Positions 18,387-28,030 of a DNA stretch of 64,000 bases are shown here, piece by piece (position 1 is the first letter of the stretch; each line of letters starts with the position of its first letter). Origin of the DNA: Halomonas fontilapidosi (GTDB taxonomy: Bacteria > Pseudomonadota > Gammaproteobacteria > Pseudomonadales > Halomonadaceae). Position numbers and translations under genes: made by a program. The notes beneath the pieces were generated by a model. That model had not been told where the DNA came from and made no database searches. It worked only from the letters and a program-made list of their open reading frames with translations. Location: positions 1-64,000 of the forward strand of contig NZ_JACHXQ010000006.1 of the NCBI RefSeq assembly GCF_014192285.1. The letters run 5' to 3'.

Positions 18387-19016
18387 TTATCCTTCGTTAG
18401 GCTCCAGCAGCCACTGGTCGAGGCGCTCGTGCACCTCCTCGATGCCCTGCTTCTTGAGCGCGGAGAAGAGCTGGATGCTCACCAGGTCTTCCCATTCGCG
18501 CAGCCGTGAACGCACCTGTTGCAGGGCACTCTTGGCGGCACCGCTCTTGAGCTTGTCGGCCTTGGTCAGCAGGATGTGCACTGGCATGTTCGCCTCGTCG
18601 GCCCAGCCAAGCAGGGTCTCGTCGAATTCCGTCAGCGGATGGCGCACGTCCATCACCAGCACCAGGCCTCGCAGCGAACCGCGGCGGCGCAGGTAGTCGG
18701 AAAGATGGCGCTGCCACTCCCGCTTGACCTGCTCGGGCACCTTGGCATAGCCATAGCCCGGCAGATCGACCAGACGATGGTCGCTATCCTCGCCCAGCGT
18801 GAAGAAGTTGATCAGCTGGGTACGCCCCGGCGTCTTGGAGGTCCGGGCCAGCGCCTTTTGCCGCGTGACGGCATTGATAGCACTGGATTTTCCGGCATTG
18901 GAGCGGCCCGCGAAGGCCACCTCGACCCCGTCGTCCGGCGGGCACCTGGCCAATGTCGGGGCGCTGGTGAGGAAGCGCGAGGCCTGATAATTGAGACGGG
19001 AAGGGAGTCGCGACAT
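18387..19016 (-). CDS. engB: Ribosome biogenesis GTPase EngB/YihA
   Basis: A 209-residue TRAFAC GTPase needed for 50S assembly. The G motifs are complete: G1 GRSNAGKSS, switch I around PGRTQ, G3 [10 protein letters not shown]4 TKAD and G5 SALK. The ATG at 19016 ([11 protein letters not shown]) aligns with the E. coli N terminus; the frame continues 15 codons upstream to another ATG, and neither has a strong ribosome site. It is monocistronic, convergent with yigB and divergent from the cytochrome gene. Confidence 0.94.
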   Translation of the reverse strand: MSRLPSRLNYQASRFLTSAPTLARCPPDDGVEVAFAGRSNAGKSSAINAVTRQKALARTSKTPGRTQLINFFTLGEDSDHRLVDLPGYGYAKVPEQVKREWQRHLSDYLRRRGSLRGLVLVMDVRHPLTEFDETLLGWADEANMPVHILLTKADKLKSGAAKSALQQVRSRLREWEDLVSIQLFSALKKQGIEEVHERLDQWLLEPNEG

Positions 19017-19083
19017 GGCGAAAAAAATCCTGACGTTGATCAAGGGCGCCACGGCTTGCATTCCCGCGGCTCGGGTGTTCCGT

Positions 19084-19089
19084 TATAAT
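19084..19089 (+). promoter_or_regulatory. Consensus -10 element upstream of cytochrome c4
   Basis: A perfect TATAAT lies 172 bases before the cytochrome gene. No good -35 is present at normal spacing; TTGCAT lies 22 bp upstream, which is too far. The promoter may need an activator or the match may be fortuitous. Confidence 0.35.
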
Positions 19090-19260
19090 GCAGTGTCTTT
19101 GTCTGCGACCCGGGGCGCGTCAGTATACCACCGTGCTCCCGCCGTCAGCGACCGACCACGGCACGTCGGCGACGACCGGCCACAGGGCACCCGGCCTCGA
19201 GGATCGGGCGGCACCCGGGGTACGTACCGTCCAACAATGTAACGGGAAAGTGGAACAGCG

Positions 19261-19881
19261 ATGAGAAAGCTACTGGCAAGCCTGGCAATCACCGTGGGCG
19301 CCGTCGGCGTGGCCCACGCAGACCTTCAAGCGGACGCCGATGCGGCGGCGGGCAAGGACAAGGCGCAGGCCTGTGCCGCCTGCCATGGCCAGCAGGGCAT
19401 CAGCCCCACCGGCGCCTTCCCCAACCTGGCCGGTCAGCAGGCCTCCTACCTGGCCAAGCAGATCATGGACATCCGTGACGGCCGACGCATGGTGGCCCAG
19501 ATGGCCGGCCAGGTGGACAACTTCTCCGACCAGGACGCCTGGGACGTCGCCGCCTACTTTGCCGACATGGAGCCGGCCCTGGGTCAGGTCGATGCCGACG
19601 AGGCGCTGATCGAGCGTGGCCGCACATTGTACCGCGCCGGCGACATGGCCAAGGGCATCCCCGCCTGTGCCGCCTGCCACTCACCGACCGGCGAGGGCAT
19701 CGGTAGCGCTGTCTATCCGGCGCTCTCCGGCCAGCACCCCGAGTATACCCTGAGTACTCTGCAGGACTTCGCCTCTGGCGCGCGGAACAACTCGCCGGCC
19801 AACATGATGAGCGATATTGCCTCCAAGATGAGCGATCGCGACATGGAAGCCGTCGCCAACTACGTGCTGGGCCTGCACTGA
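19261..19881 (+). CDS. Diheme cytochrome c4
   Basis: A 206-residue periplasmic electron carrier. Residues 1-20 are a Sec signal peptide ending in AHA. Two class-I cytochrome domains each carry a CAACH heme site (Cys38-His42 and about 135-139), with methionines further on as probable axial ligands. Cytochrome c4 feeds electrons to terminal oxidases such as cbb3. It is followed by a strong hairpin and then dsbA; cytochrome c4 next to a DsbA-type protein and an EEP-family gene is a known Pseudomonas arrangement. Confidence 0.93.
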   Translation: MRKLLASLAITVGAVGVAHADLQADADAAAGKDKAQACAACHGQQGISPTGAFPNLAGQQASYLAKQIMDIRDGRRMVAQMAGQVDNFSDQDAWDVAAYFADMEPALGQVDADEALIERGRTLYRAGDMAKGIPACAACHSPTGEGIGSAVYPALSGQHPEYTLSTLQDFASGARNNSPANMMSDIASKMSDRDMEAVANYVLGLH

Positions 19882-19910
19882 GGCCGACCCGGCGCACGCT
19901 GTGCTGGCAC

Positions 19911-19937
19911 CCAAGGGCGGCCGTTGGCCGCCCTTGG
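19911..19937 (+). terminator. Perfect hairpin after cytochrome c4
   Basis: A 12-bp perfect stem (19911-19922 with 19926-19937) with a GTT loop lies 30 bases after the stop. There is no T run, so it may act as an RNA stabiliser or a weak terminator that lowers dsbA expression. Confidence 0.55.
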
Positions 19938-20030
19938 CGTCTGCGGGGAACCCCACCCCGGCAAGGGACTCAAAGGCCAGCGATGTGCCACCTGTCGGCA
20001 CCTGAACCATGTCCCTTCAAGGAGATCCCC

Positions 20031-20663
20031 ATGCTCAAGCCGCTGATGTTCGTCCTCGCCGGCCTCGCCCTGCCGGGCCTGGCCAGCGCTCAGTCACTGG
20101 TCGAGGGCGAACACTACGAGGTGCTCGACAACCCGGTGGAAACCCAGGTCGAGGACGGCCGTATCGAGGTGACCGAGGCCTTCTGGTACGGCTGCCCTCA
20201 CTGCTACAACCTGGAGGCACCGCTCAACGCCTGGGTGGCCGAGCAACCCGACGATGTCGCCTTCCAGCGCATGCCGGCCACCATGGGCGGCGACTGGAAC
20301 ACCCATGCCTTCGCCTTCTATGCGGCTCAGGAGTTGGGCATCCTCGACGACCTGCATGACGACTTCTTCCACGCCATCCATGAGGAGGGCCGCAGCCTCA
20401 CCGATCCCGAGGCCATCGCGGCGTTCTTTAGTGACTACGGCGTCAGCGAGCAGGAAGCCCAGCAGGCGTTGAACTCCTTCGCCGTCAAGGGCAAGGTCAA
20501 CCAGGCCCATGCCCGTATGCGCCAGATGCAGTTGATGGGCGTGCCAGCGCTGATCGTCGACGGCCGTTATCTGATCTCGCCGAGCTCGGCCGGTAGCCTC
20601 GATAACATGCCCCAGGTGGCCGGCGCCCTGGTCGAGCGGGTCCGCGAGGAGCAGGCAGACTGA
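20031..20663 (+). CDS. dsbA: Periplasmic thiol:disulfide interchange protein DsbA
   Basis: A 210-residue periplasmic oxidoreductase that introduces disulfides into exported proteins. Residues 1-21 are a signal peptide ending in ASA. The thioredoxin-fold active site is CPHC at 55-58 and the cis-proline loop is GVPALIV. A helical insertion follows the active site as in DsbA. The ATG at 20031 has AAGGAGAT seven bases upstream; the frame is open a further 16 codons upstream without a signal sequence. One base separates it from the next gene. Confidence 0.94.
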   Translation: MLKPLMFVLAGLALPGLASAQSLVEGEHYEVLDNPVETQVEDGRIEVTEAFWYGCPHCYNLEAPLNAWVAEQPDDVAFQRMPATMGGDWNTHAFAFYAAQELGILDDLHDDFFHAIHEEGRSLTDPEAIAAFFSDYGVSEQEAQQALNSFAVKGKVNQAHARMRQMQLMGVPALIVDGRYLISPSSAGSLDNMPQVAGALVERVREEQAD

Positions 20664-20664
20664 G

Positions 20665-21501
20665 ATGTCTCACCTGGCCGACGCAAGGACGCCACTGCTG
20701 GACGGCGGCCACCTCAAGCTGCTCACCTTCAATCTGCAGGTGGGCATCCAGACCTCGGCCTACCATCACTATCTGACGCGCAGCTGGCAGCACCTGCTGC
20801 CGCATCCGAACCGGCTGCGGCGTCTGGACATGATCGGCGAGGTACTCGGCCGCTTCGACATCGTCGGCCTCCAGGAGGCCGACGGGGGCAGCTTTCGCTC
20901 GAGCCAGGTCAACCAGGTGGAATACCTCGCCAGCCATGCCGGCTTTCCCCACCACTTCCAGCAGCTCAACCGCAACCTGGGCCGCATCGCCCAGCACAGC
21001 AACGGCCTGCTCTCACGACTGTCCCCGAGCCGCATCGAGGAGTATCGCCTGCCCGGCACCCTGCCCGGCCGCGGTGCTATCCATGCCCGCTACGGGGAGG
21101 GGCCGGATGCCCTGCACCTGTTCGTCGCCCACCTGGCGCTGAGCCACCGCGGCCGGGTACGCCAGCTCGACTATCTCAGCGAGATCATCCAGCCGTTGCG
21201 CCACGTCGTGGTGATGGGAGACCTCAACTGCACACCGGAACAGCTCCATGGCCATGCGCGATTCCGCGCCTCCCTGCCGCTGCATCCGGTTCGCCCGCCG
21301 CTCAGCTACCCCTCCTGGCAGCCGCGCCGGGCGCTGGATCACATCCTGCTCTCGGAGTCCCTCCAGGCCGACGAGGTACGGGTGCTCGACCACCTCTTCT
21401 CGGATCATCTACCGATTGCCGTGGACGTCCGTCTGCCCAAGGCCTGTCTCGACACCTGCCTGGCCGTCAGCCGAAGGGAGACCCGACGGCAGCGGCGCTG
21501 A
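20665..21501 (+). CDS. Endonuclease/exonuclease/phosphatase family protein
   Basis: A 278-residue metal-dependent hydrolase of the EEP fold. Recognisable active-site pieces are LTFNLQVG near the N terminus, GLQEADGG with the metal-binding Glu, VAHLALSH, MGDLNCTPEQL, the Asp in ALDHILLS and SDHLPI with the catalytic His. The family includes nucleases, sphingomyelinases and phosphoinositide phosphatases, so the substrate is unknown. No signal peptide is seen. It begins two bases after the dsbA stop and is probably co-transcribed. The last 30 residues are Arg-rich. Confidence 0.82.
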   Translation: MSHLADARTPLLDGGHLKLLTFNLQVGIQTSAYHHYLTRSWQHLLPHPNRLRRLDMIGEVLGRFDIVGLQEADGGSFRSSQVNQVEYLASHAGFPHHFQQLNRNLGRIAQHSNGLLSRLSPSRIEEYRLPGTLPGRGAIHARYGEGPDALHLFVAHLALSHRGRVRQLDYLSEIIQPLRHVVVMGDLNCTPEQLHGHARFRASLPLHPVRPPLSYPSWQPRRALDHILLSESLQADEVRVLDHLFSDHLPIAVDVRLPKACLDTCLAVSRRETRRQRR

Positions 21502-21612
21502 CGACCACGGCTCCGTCAAGTCAACGTTGGCTCGCGTGGCAGCTGCCAAGGCAACGCTATGCGAAGATAGGGGAAAACCCCACGCCAAGCCCGAACAGCG
21601 AGACCCACACCC

Positions 21613-22173
21613 ATGGCCCAATCCCGTGAGCTGCCAGGCTTTCTTGCCTGGCTCGACCGTGCCTCGGAATGGCTCGGCAGGAGCCTTTCCTGGCTGATCC
21701 TGGCGATGATGCTCGTCCAATTCCTGATCGTGGTGCTGCGCTACGCCTTCAGCTTCAACAGCATCCCCATGCAGGAGTCGGTGATGTACATGCATGCCAC
21801 CGTCTTCATGCTGGCCGCGGCCTGGACCCTCAAGCATGACGGCCATGTGCGTGTGGATATCTTCTACCGCGCCATGACGCCAAAGCGCAAGGCGCTGGTC
21901 GACCTCTGCGGCACCCTCTTCCTGCTGCTGCCGGTGATGGTCTTCGTGATCCTGACGAGCATGGGCTATGTGAGCAAGTCGTGGCGCATCTTCGAGGGCT
22001 CACCCGATTCCGGCGGCATCCCCGGGGTCTTCCTGCTCAAGACGCTAATCCCGCTGTTCGCCGGGCTGATGATCCTCCAGGCGTTGGTGGAGGCGAGCCG
22101 CCACTTCTTGGTCCTTACCGGACGCATGGATCCCACCGACAATGCCCACGACCATGCCGAGGAGCGCCTGTAA
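21613..22173 (+). CDS. TRAP transporter small membrane subunit, TakQ-like
   Basis: A 186-residue inner-membrane protein with four hydrophobic segments, the DctQ-type small subunit of a TRAP transporter. Typical features are RYAFSFNSIPMQESVMYMHA after the first helix and DGHVRVDIFY before the third. It pairs with the large permease, starting at the overlapping TAATG, and with the TakP-type binding protein downstream. The N terminus is a short amphipathic helix. Specificity is set mainly by the binding protein. Confidence 0.88.
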   Translation: MAQSRELPGFLAWLDRASEWLGRSLSWLILAMMLVQFLIVVLRYAFSFNSIPMQESVMYMHATVFMLAAAWTLKHDGHVRVDIFYRAMTPKRKALVDLCGTLFLLLPVMVFVILTSMGYVSKSWRIFEGSPDSGGIPGVFLLKTLIPLFAGLMILQALVEASRHFLVLTGRMDPTDNAHDHAEERL

Positions 22174-23576
22174 TGCTGGAGTTCATGCCGCTGGTGCTCT
22201 TTCTCGTCATCTGCCTGGTGCTGATGGCCGGCTATCCCGTCGCCCTGTCGCTGGCCGGCACCGCCCTGGCCTTCGCCGGCCTGGGGCTGGGCCTCGAGGC
22301 CCTGGGGGTCGATGCCCACTTCGATGGCGGCTACCTGGGCGCCTTCCCCAATCGCCTCTACGGCATCATGACCAACCAGACCCTGCTGGCGGTGCCGCTG
22401 TTCGTGCTGATGGGCGTGCTGCTGGAGAAGTCCAAGGTCGCCGAGACCCTGCTCGAGGCCATGGCCATGCTGTTCGGCTCGCTGCGCGGGGGCCTCGGCA
22501 TCTCGGTGACCCTGGTAGGGATGCTGCTGGCGGCCTCGACCGGCATCGTCGGCGCCACCGTGGTCACCATGGGCCTGATGTCGCTGCCGACCATGCTCAA
22601 GCGCGGCTACAGCATGCCGCTGGCCACCGGCACCATCTGCGCCACCGGCACCCTGGGCCAGATCATCCCGCCCTCCATCGCCCTGGTGCTGCTGGGTGAC
22701 GTGCTCTCCTCGGCGTACCAGCAGGCCCAGCTCTCCATGGGAATCTTCAGCCCCAAGACGGTCTCGGTGGGCGACCTGTTCATGGGCGCCCTGGTGCCAG
22801 GGCTAGTCCTGGTGGTGCTCTACATCAGCTATGTTTCCGTGGTCGCCTGGCTAAGGCCGCAATCCGCCCCGGCCGTCGATCGCCAGGAGCTGATGGCCGA
22901 GCTCGGCCACGAGGGCGGCCTGGGATGGCTGCTGCTCAAGGGGCTGGTGCCGCCCATCGTGCTGATCATTGCCGTGCTGGGCTCGATTCTCGGCGGCTTC
23001 GCCACGCCCACCGAGGCCTCGGCGGTGGGGGCCTTCGGCGCGATGGTGCTGGCCCTGGCCTATCGCCGGCTGGACCTCGCGACGCTGAAGGAGGTGCTGC
23101 GCTCGACGACCCACGTCACCACCATGGTGTTCATGATCCTGATCGGCGCCGCGCTCTTCTCGCTGGTGTTCCGCGCCTATGGCGGCGAGGAGCTGGTCAC
23201 CGACCTGTTCGAAAACATGCCCGGCGGCGTGGTGGGCGCGACGCTCATCGTGATGCTGGTGATCTTCCTGCTCGGCTTCATTCTCGACTTCATCGAGATC
23301 ACCTTCGTGGTGGTGCCCATCGTTGGCCCGATCCTGCTGGCGATGGGGCTCGACCCCATCTGGCTGGGCATCATGATCGCCATCAACCTGCAGACCTCGT
23401 TCCTGACGCCGCCGTTCGGTTTCGCGCTCTTCTACCTGCGCGGCGTGGCCCCGGAGTCGGTGCCCACCTCGGCAATCTACAAGGGGGTGATCCCGTTCAT
23501 CGGGCTACAGCTTTGCATGCTGCTGGCCCTGGCCTGGTTCCCGGAACTGGCCACCTGGCTGCCGGATCAGTTCTGA
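22173..23576 (+). CDS. TRAP transporter large permease, TakM-like
   Basis: A 467-residue DctM-type permease with about twelve transmembrane segments that uses sodium gradients to import the substrate delivered by the periplasmic binding protein. Family motifs include PLFVLMGVLLEKSKVAETLLEA, GTLGQIIPPSIALVLLGD and GFATPTEASAVGAFGAMV. The ATG at 22173 overlaps the small subunit stop (TAATG) and has GAGGAG upstream. The open frame extends 64 codons further upstream inside the previous gene and is not used. Confidence 0.93.
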   Translation: MLEFMPLVLFLVICLVLMAGYPVALSLAGTALAFAGLGLGLEALGVDAHFDGGYLGAFPNRLYGIMTNQTLLAVPLFVLMGVLLEKSKVAETLLEAMAMLFGSLRGGLGISVTLVGMLLAASTGIVGATVVTMGLMSLPTMLKRGYSMPLATGTICATGTLGQIIPPSIALVLLGDVLSSAYQQAQLSMGIFSPKTVSVGDLFMGALVPGLVLVVLYISYVSVVAWLRPQSAPAVDRQELMAELGHEGGLGWLLLKGLVPPIVLIIAVLGSILGGFATPTEASAVGAFGAMVLALAYRRLDLATLKEVLRSTTHVTTMVFMILIGAALFSLVFRAYGGEELVTDLFENMPGGVVGATLIVMLVIFLLGFILDFIEITFVVVPIVGPILLAMGLDPIWLGIMIAINLQTSFLTPPFGFALFYLRGVAPESVPTSAIYKGVIPFIGLQLCMLLALAWFPELATWLPDQF

Positions 23577-23640
23577 TCGGCCGACACCCGATGCAGAGGT
23601 CGACGGCCCGCCAGCAGGCGCCTCGGCACTTGGCGATTTC

Positions 23641-23660
23641 CGGCACCGCTCGCGGTGCCG
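23641..23660 (+). promoter_or_regulatory. GC hairpin between TRAP permease and binding protein genes
   Basis: An 8-bp inverted repeat (23641-23648 with 23653-23660) lies in the 172-base gap before the binding-protein gene. It could stabilise a separate binding-protein mRNA. There is no T run. Confidence 0.35.
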
Positions 23661-23748
23661 CCCGCGTGGCCACGGTGGCCGCCGGACACACGCCAGCCCT
23701 CGCGAGGGCTTTCCACGACAATACGCACAACACCCAAAAGGAAAGCAC

Positions 23749-24855
<1,107 letters not shown>

Positions 24856-24862
24856 TCACCTG

Positions 24863-24895
24863 AGCGCCACTGGCCCCCGCGGGCCCAGTGGCGCT
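24863..24895. terminator. Hairpin between TRAP and nuo operons
   Basis: An 11-bp perfect stem (24863-24873 with 24885-24895) with an 11-base GC-rich loop separates the convergent binding-protein gene and nuoN. It could terminate both. Confidence 0.65.
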
Positions 24896-24913
24896 ACCCT
24901 CTCTGCCGGCGCG

Positions 24914-26392
24914 TCAGCCGCCGGTCAGCACCCTGACACTCTGCGTCCACTCGATGATCGGGACCGGATAGATTCCCAGCGCGACGATCAGCGCAGCCGC
25001 ACCCAGTACCACCACGCCGCCGGCCTGGATCGCCCAGTTTTCGGGGGCATCACGGCGCTGCATGCCGGCCTCGGTGAGAAACAGCGTGACCATCACCCGC
25101 AGGTAGTAGAAGAGCCCGATGGCGCTGCCCACGATCACCGCGCCGACCAGCCACCAGCGCTCGGCCTCGACGCCCAGGGCGATGATGTAGAACTTGCCGA
25201 TGAAACCCGCGGTGAAGGGGATCCCTGCCATCGAGAGCAGGGAGATCGTCAGCACGGCGGTCAGATAGGGGCGTCGCCAGAACAGTCCACGGTAGTGGTG
25301 CAGGCCTGCCGCATCCGTGCCGCCATGGGCGCCGGCAACATAAGGGCTTGAGGCATGGGGACTGGAGATCAGCGTGACCACCCCGAAGGCGCCCAGCGTG
25401 GCGAGCAGATAGCTCACCAGATAGACCCCGGCGGCCTCGATCGACAGGCCGTCACTGATCACCAGTGCGGTGAGCAGGTAGCCGAAGTGGGCGATCGATG
25501 AATAGCCCAGCAGGCGCTTGAGATTCGACTGGGTCAACGCCAGCAGGTTGCCGACCAGCATGGAGAGCACCGCCAATGCTGCCAGCACGTCATGCAGATC
25601 GCTATTCTGGAAGGCCGGCGCGGCGGTCATCAGCCGCAACAGCACGACGAACACCGCCACCTTGCTGGCCGCGGCCAGGAAGGTGGCCGCCGGCGCCGGG
25701 CCACCCTCATAGACATCCGGCGTCCACATGTGAAACGGCACCACCGAGAGCTTGAAGCAAAGCCCCATCAGCATCAGGGCGGCGCCAGCCAGTCCCCAGG
25801 CGCCTATATCGCCGCCCAGGCGCGCGGCCAGCCCGGCAATGTCCAGGCGACCGGTCTCGGCGTACAGCAGCGCCATGCCGAACAGCAGGAAGGCGGTTGC
25901 CGCGGCCGACAGCACCAGATACTTCACCCCCGCCTCGAGAGAACGACGCTCGCCGTAGACATATGCCAGCATGCCGTAGAGCGGTATCGACAGCAGCTCC
26001 AGGCCGAGGAACAGCGTCGCCAGGTGCGTGCTGGCCGCGAGCACCATGCCCCCGGCCGTGGCGCACAGCAACAACAGATAGAACTCCTCGCGAGGTCCGG
26101 TGTAGTGCGCCAGATAGGCATGCGCCAGGGTCGCGCAGGCCAGCGCCGCGACCATGATCAATGCCGCGGCGAAGATCGCCAGGCCGTCGACCGCCAGCAT
26201 GGGGGCCGCCAGTGGCGCCATCCACGATACGCCGATCAGCGAGAGCAGGGCCAGATTGAGCCCCACCACGCTGACGATGGCGATGCCGGTATGATGGCGT
26301 CGCCAGGCAATCGCCAGCATCACCAGGATGGCCGTGGCGCAGACCAGGATCGGTGGCGTCAGGGCCAGCAAGTGCGTCGCGGTCAACGTCAT
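24914..26392 (-). CDS. nuoN: NADH-quinone oxidoreductase subunit N
   Basis: A 492-residue antiporter-like membrane subunit of complex I with about fourteen helices. Motifs include the broken-helix region LLGYSSIAHFGYLLTAL and the proton-channel segment KLSVVPFHMWTPDVYEGGPAP with the key lysine. It is the last gene of the nuo operon and overlaps nuoM by four bases. It would carry one proton channel of the membrane arm. Confidence 0.96.
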   Translation of the reverse strand: MTLTATHLLALTPPILVCATAILVMLAIAWRRHHTGIAIVSVVGLNLALLSLIGVSWMAPLAAPMLAVDGLAIFAAALIMVAALACATLAHAYLAHYTGPREEFYLLLLCATAGGMVLAASTHLATLFLGLELLSIPLYGMLAYVYGERRSLEAGVKYLVLSAAATAFLLFGMALLYAETGRLDIAGLAARLGGDIGAWGLAGAALMLMGLCFKLSVVPFHMWTPDVYEGGPAPAATFLAAASKVAVFVVLLRLMTAAPAFQNSDLHDVLAALAVLSMLVGNLLALTQSNLKRLLGYSSIAHFGYLLTALVISDGLSIEAAGVYLVSYLLATLGAFGVVTLISSPHASSPYVAGAHGGTDAAGLHHYRGLFWRRPYLTAVLTISLLSMAGIPFTAGFIGKFYIIALGVEAERWWLVGAVIVGSAIGLFYYLRVMVTLFLTEAGMQRRDAPENWAIQAGGVVVLGAAALIVALGIYPVPIIEWTQSVRVLTGG

Positions 26393-27933
26393 GGTGTTCC
26401 CGTCAGCAGAGTGGTCGACAGTGAAGCGGCGCCAAACAGGCGCTGCACCTCACTCATGGCCGCGCCGGTGGTATCCAGCAGGGGCTGAGGATAGAGGCCG
26501 AACAGCAGCACCAGCCCCAGCAGCGACAGCATCATCACGTACTCGCGCGTATCGAGGTCGGCGAAGCGTCCCTCCCCCTGTGCCGGGCCGAAGTGCACCC
26601 GCTGCATCAGCAGCAGGGAGTAGATCGCCGCCAGCACCAGGCCGATGCTGGCGACCACCACGACCCACGGAGCCACCGGGAAGCTGCCGAACAGGATCAG
26701 GAACTCGCCCAGGAAGTTGGCGGTCCCCGGCATGCCCAGCGAGGCCGCGACGAAACATAGCGAGAAGCCCGGCAGGCTGCCCAGGCGGCCCCACAGGCCG
26801 CCCATCTGGCGCATGTCACGGGTGCCCAGACGCTCATAGAGCTGCCCGCTGAGAATGAACAGCCCCGACGCCGAAAAGGCATGAGCCACCATCATCAGCA
26901 CCACGCCCTGCAGCGCCAGCTGGGTACCGGCATAGATGCCGATCAGCACGAACCCCATATGGGCAATGCTGGTATAGGCGATCAGTCGCTTGATGTCCTG
27001 CTGGCCGCAGGCCAGCAGCGCGCCATAGAAGATGCCGATCAAGCCCAGCGTCATGGCCACCGGCGCGAACGCCTGAGAGGCCTCGGGAAACAGCGGCAAG
27101 GCAAAACGCAGCATGCCATAGGCCGCGGTCTTGAGCAGGATGCCCGCCAGATCGACGCTACCCGCGGTGGGTGCCTGAGCGTGAGCATCGGGCAGCCAGC
27201 CATGCAGCGGCACCACCGGCAGCTTGACGGCAAAGGCGACGAAGAAGCCCAGCATCAGCCACATCGCCGTGGACTCGGAGAGCGGCGTCTGCATCAGATC
27301 GGCGTAAGCGAAGGTGTATTCGCCGCTATGGGCATGGTGAGCGAAGACCAGGCCGAGGATCGCCACCAGCATCAACAGGCCGCTGGCCTGGGTGTAGATG
27401 AAGAACTTGGTCGCCGCGCGGATGCGGGTGCGTCCTTCCGAACCGCTGTGCCCCCACAGCGCGATCAGGAAATACATCGGCACCAGCATCATTTCCCAGA
27501 AGAAGAAGAACAGGAAGAGGTCGATGGCCAGGAACACCCCCACCACCCCGCCAAGGATCCACAGCAGGTTAAGATGGAAGAAGCCGACGCGGCGCATGAT
27601 CTCGTGCCACGAGCAGAGTACCGCCAGCACGCCCAGCAAGCCGGTCAGCGCGATCAGCACCAGGGAGAGGCCATCGAGCGCCAGGTGAACGTCGATACCG
27701 AAGCGCGGAATCCAGGCCGCGCGCCACTCCATCGACCAGCGCAGCGCCTCGCCGGCCATGCCGGCGTTACCCAGATGATAGTCCCCGTGGAACCACACCC
27801 CCAGCGTGATCGCGAGCTCGACCAGCATCGTCGCCAGCGCGATCCAGCGCGGCAAGAGATCACCAAAGCGATCCGCCTGCCAGCACAGCAGGCCCCCGAT
27901 AAAGGGGATCAGAATCAGCCACAGCAGTGTCAT
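26389..27933 (-). CDS. nuoM: NADH-quinone oxidoreductase subunit M
   Basis: A 514-residue antiporter-like subunit of complex I. Visible conserved stretches are FFFWEMMLVPMYFLI with the TM5 glutamate, KLPVVPLHGWLPDAHAQAPT with the channel lysine, and KRLIAYTSIAHMGFVLIG. It lies between nuoL (97 bases upstream) and nuoN (overlapping). Length and motifs are normal. Confidence 0.96.
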   Translation of the reverse strand: MTLLWLILIPFIGGLLCWQADRFGDLLPRWIALATMLVELAITLGVWFHGDYHLGNAGMAGEALRWSMEWRAAWIPRFGIDVHLALDGLSLVLIALTGLLGVLAVLCSWHEIMRRVGFFHLNLLWILGGVVGVFLAIDLFLFFFFWEMMLVPMYFLIALWGHSGSEGRTRIRAATKFFIYTQASGLLMLVAILGLVFAHHAHSGEYTFAYADLMQTPLSESTAMWLMLGFFVAFAVKLPVVPLHGWLPDAHAQAPTAGSVDLAGILLKTAAYGMLRFALPLFPEASQAFAPVAMTLGLIGIFYGALLACGQQDIKRLIAYTSIAHMGFVLIGIYAGTQLALQGVVLMMVAHAFSASGLFILSGQLYERLGTRDMRQMGGLWGRLGSLPGFSLCFVAASLGMPGTANFLGEFLILFGSFPVAPWVVVVASIGLVLAAIYSLLLMQRVHFGPAQGEGRFADLDTREYVMMLSLLGLVLLFGLYPQPLLDTTGAAMSEVQRLFGAASLSTTLLTGTP

Positions 27934-27951
27934 AGGCGGTGCCTTCCCTGT

Positions 27952-27988
27952 CGTTGTAACAGTCGTTGCAACTGTGGTCGTAACAACG
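27952..27988 (-). repeat. Nested inverted repeats between nuoL and nuoM
   Basis: The 97-base gap holds an outer repeat CGTTGT (27952-27957) with ACAACG (27983-27988) around ACAGT (27959-27963) with ACTGT (27971-27975), whose loop contains the palindrome GTTGCAAC. The same bases also read as near direct repeats of a GTCGTTGTAAC-like unit. This is the longest untranslated gap inside the nuo operon. Confidence 0.35.
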
Positions 27989-28030
27989 GCTGCACTGGCC
28001 TGTGAACGAGGCTCTGAGACATCATCGCGG

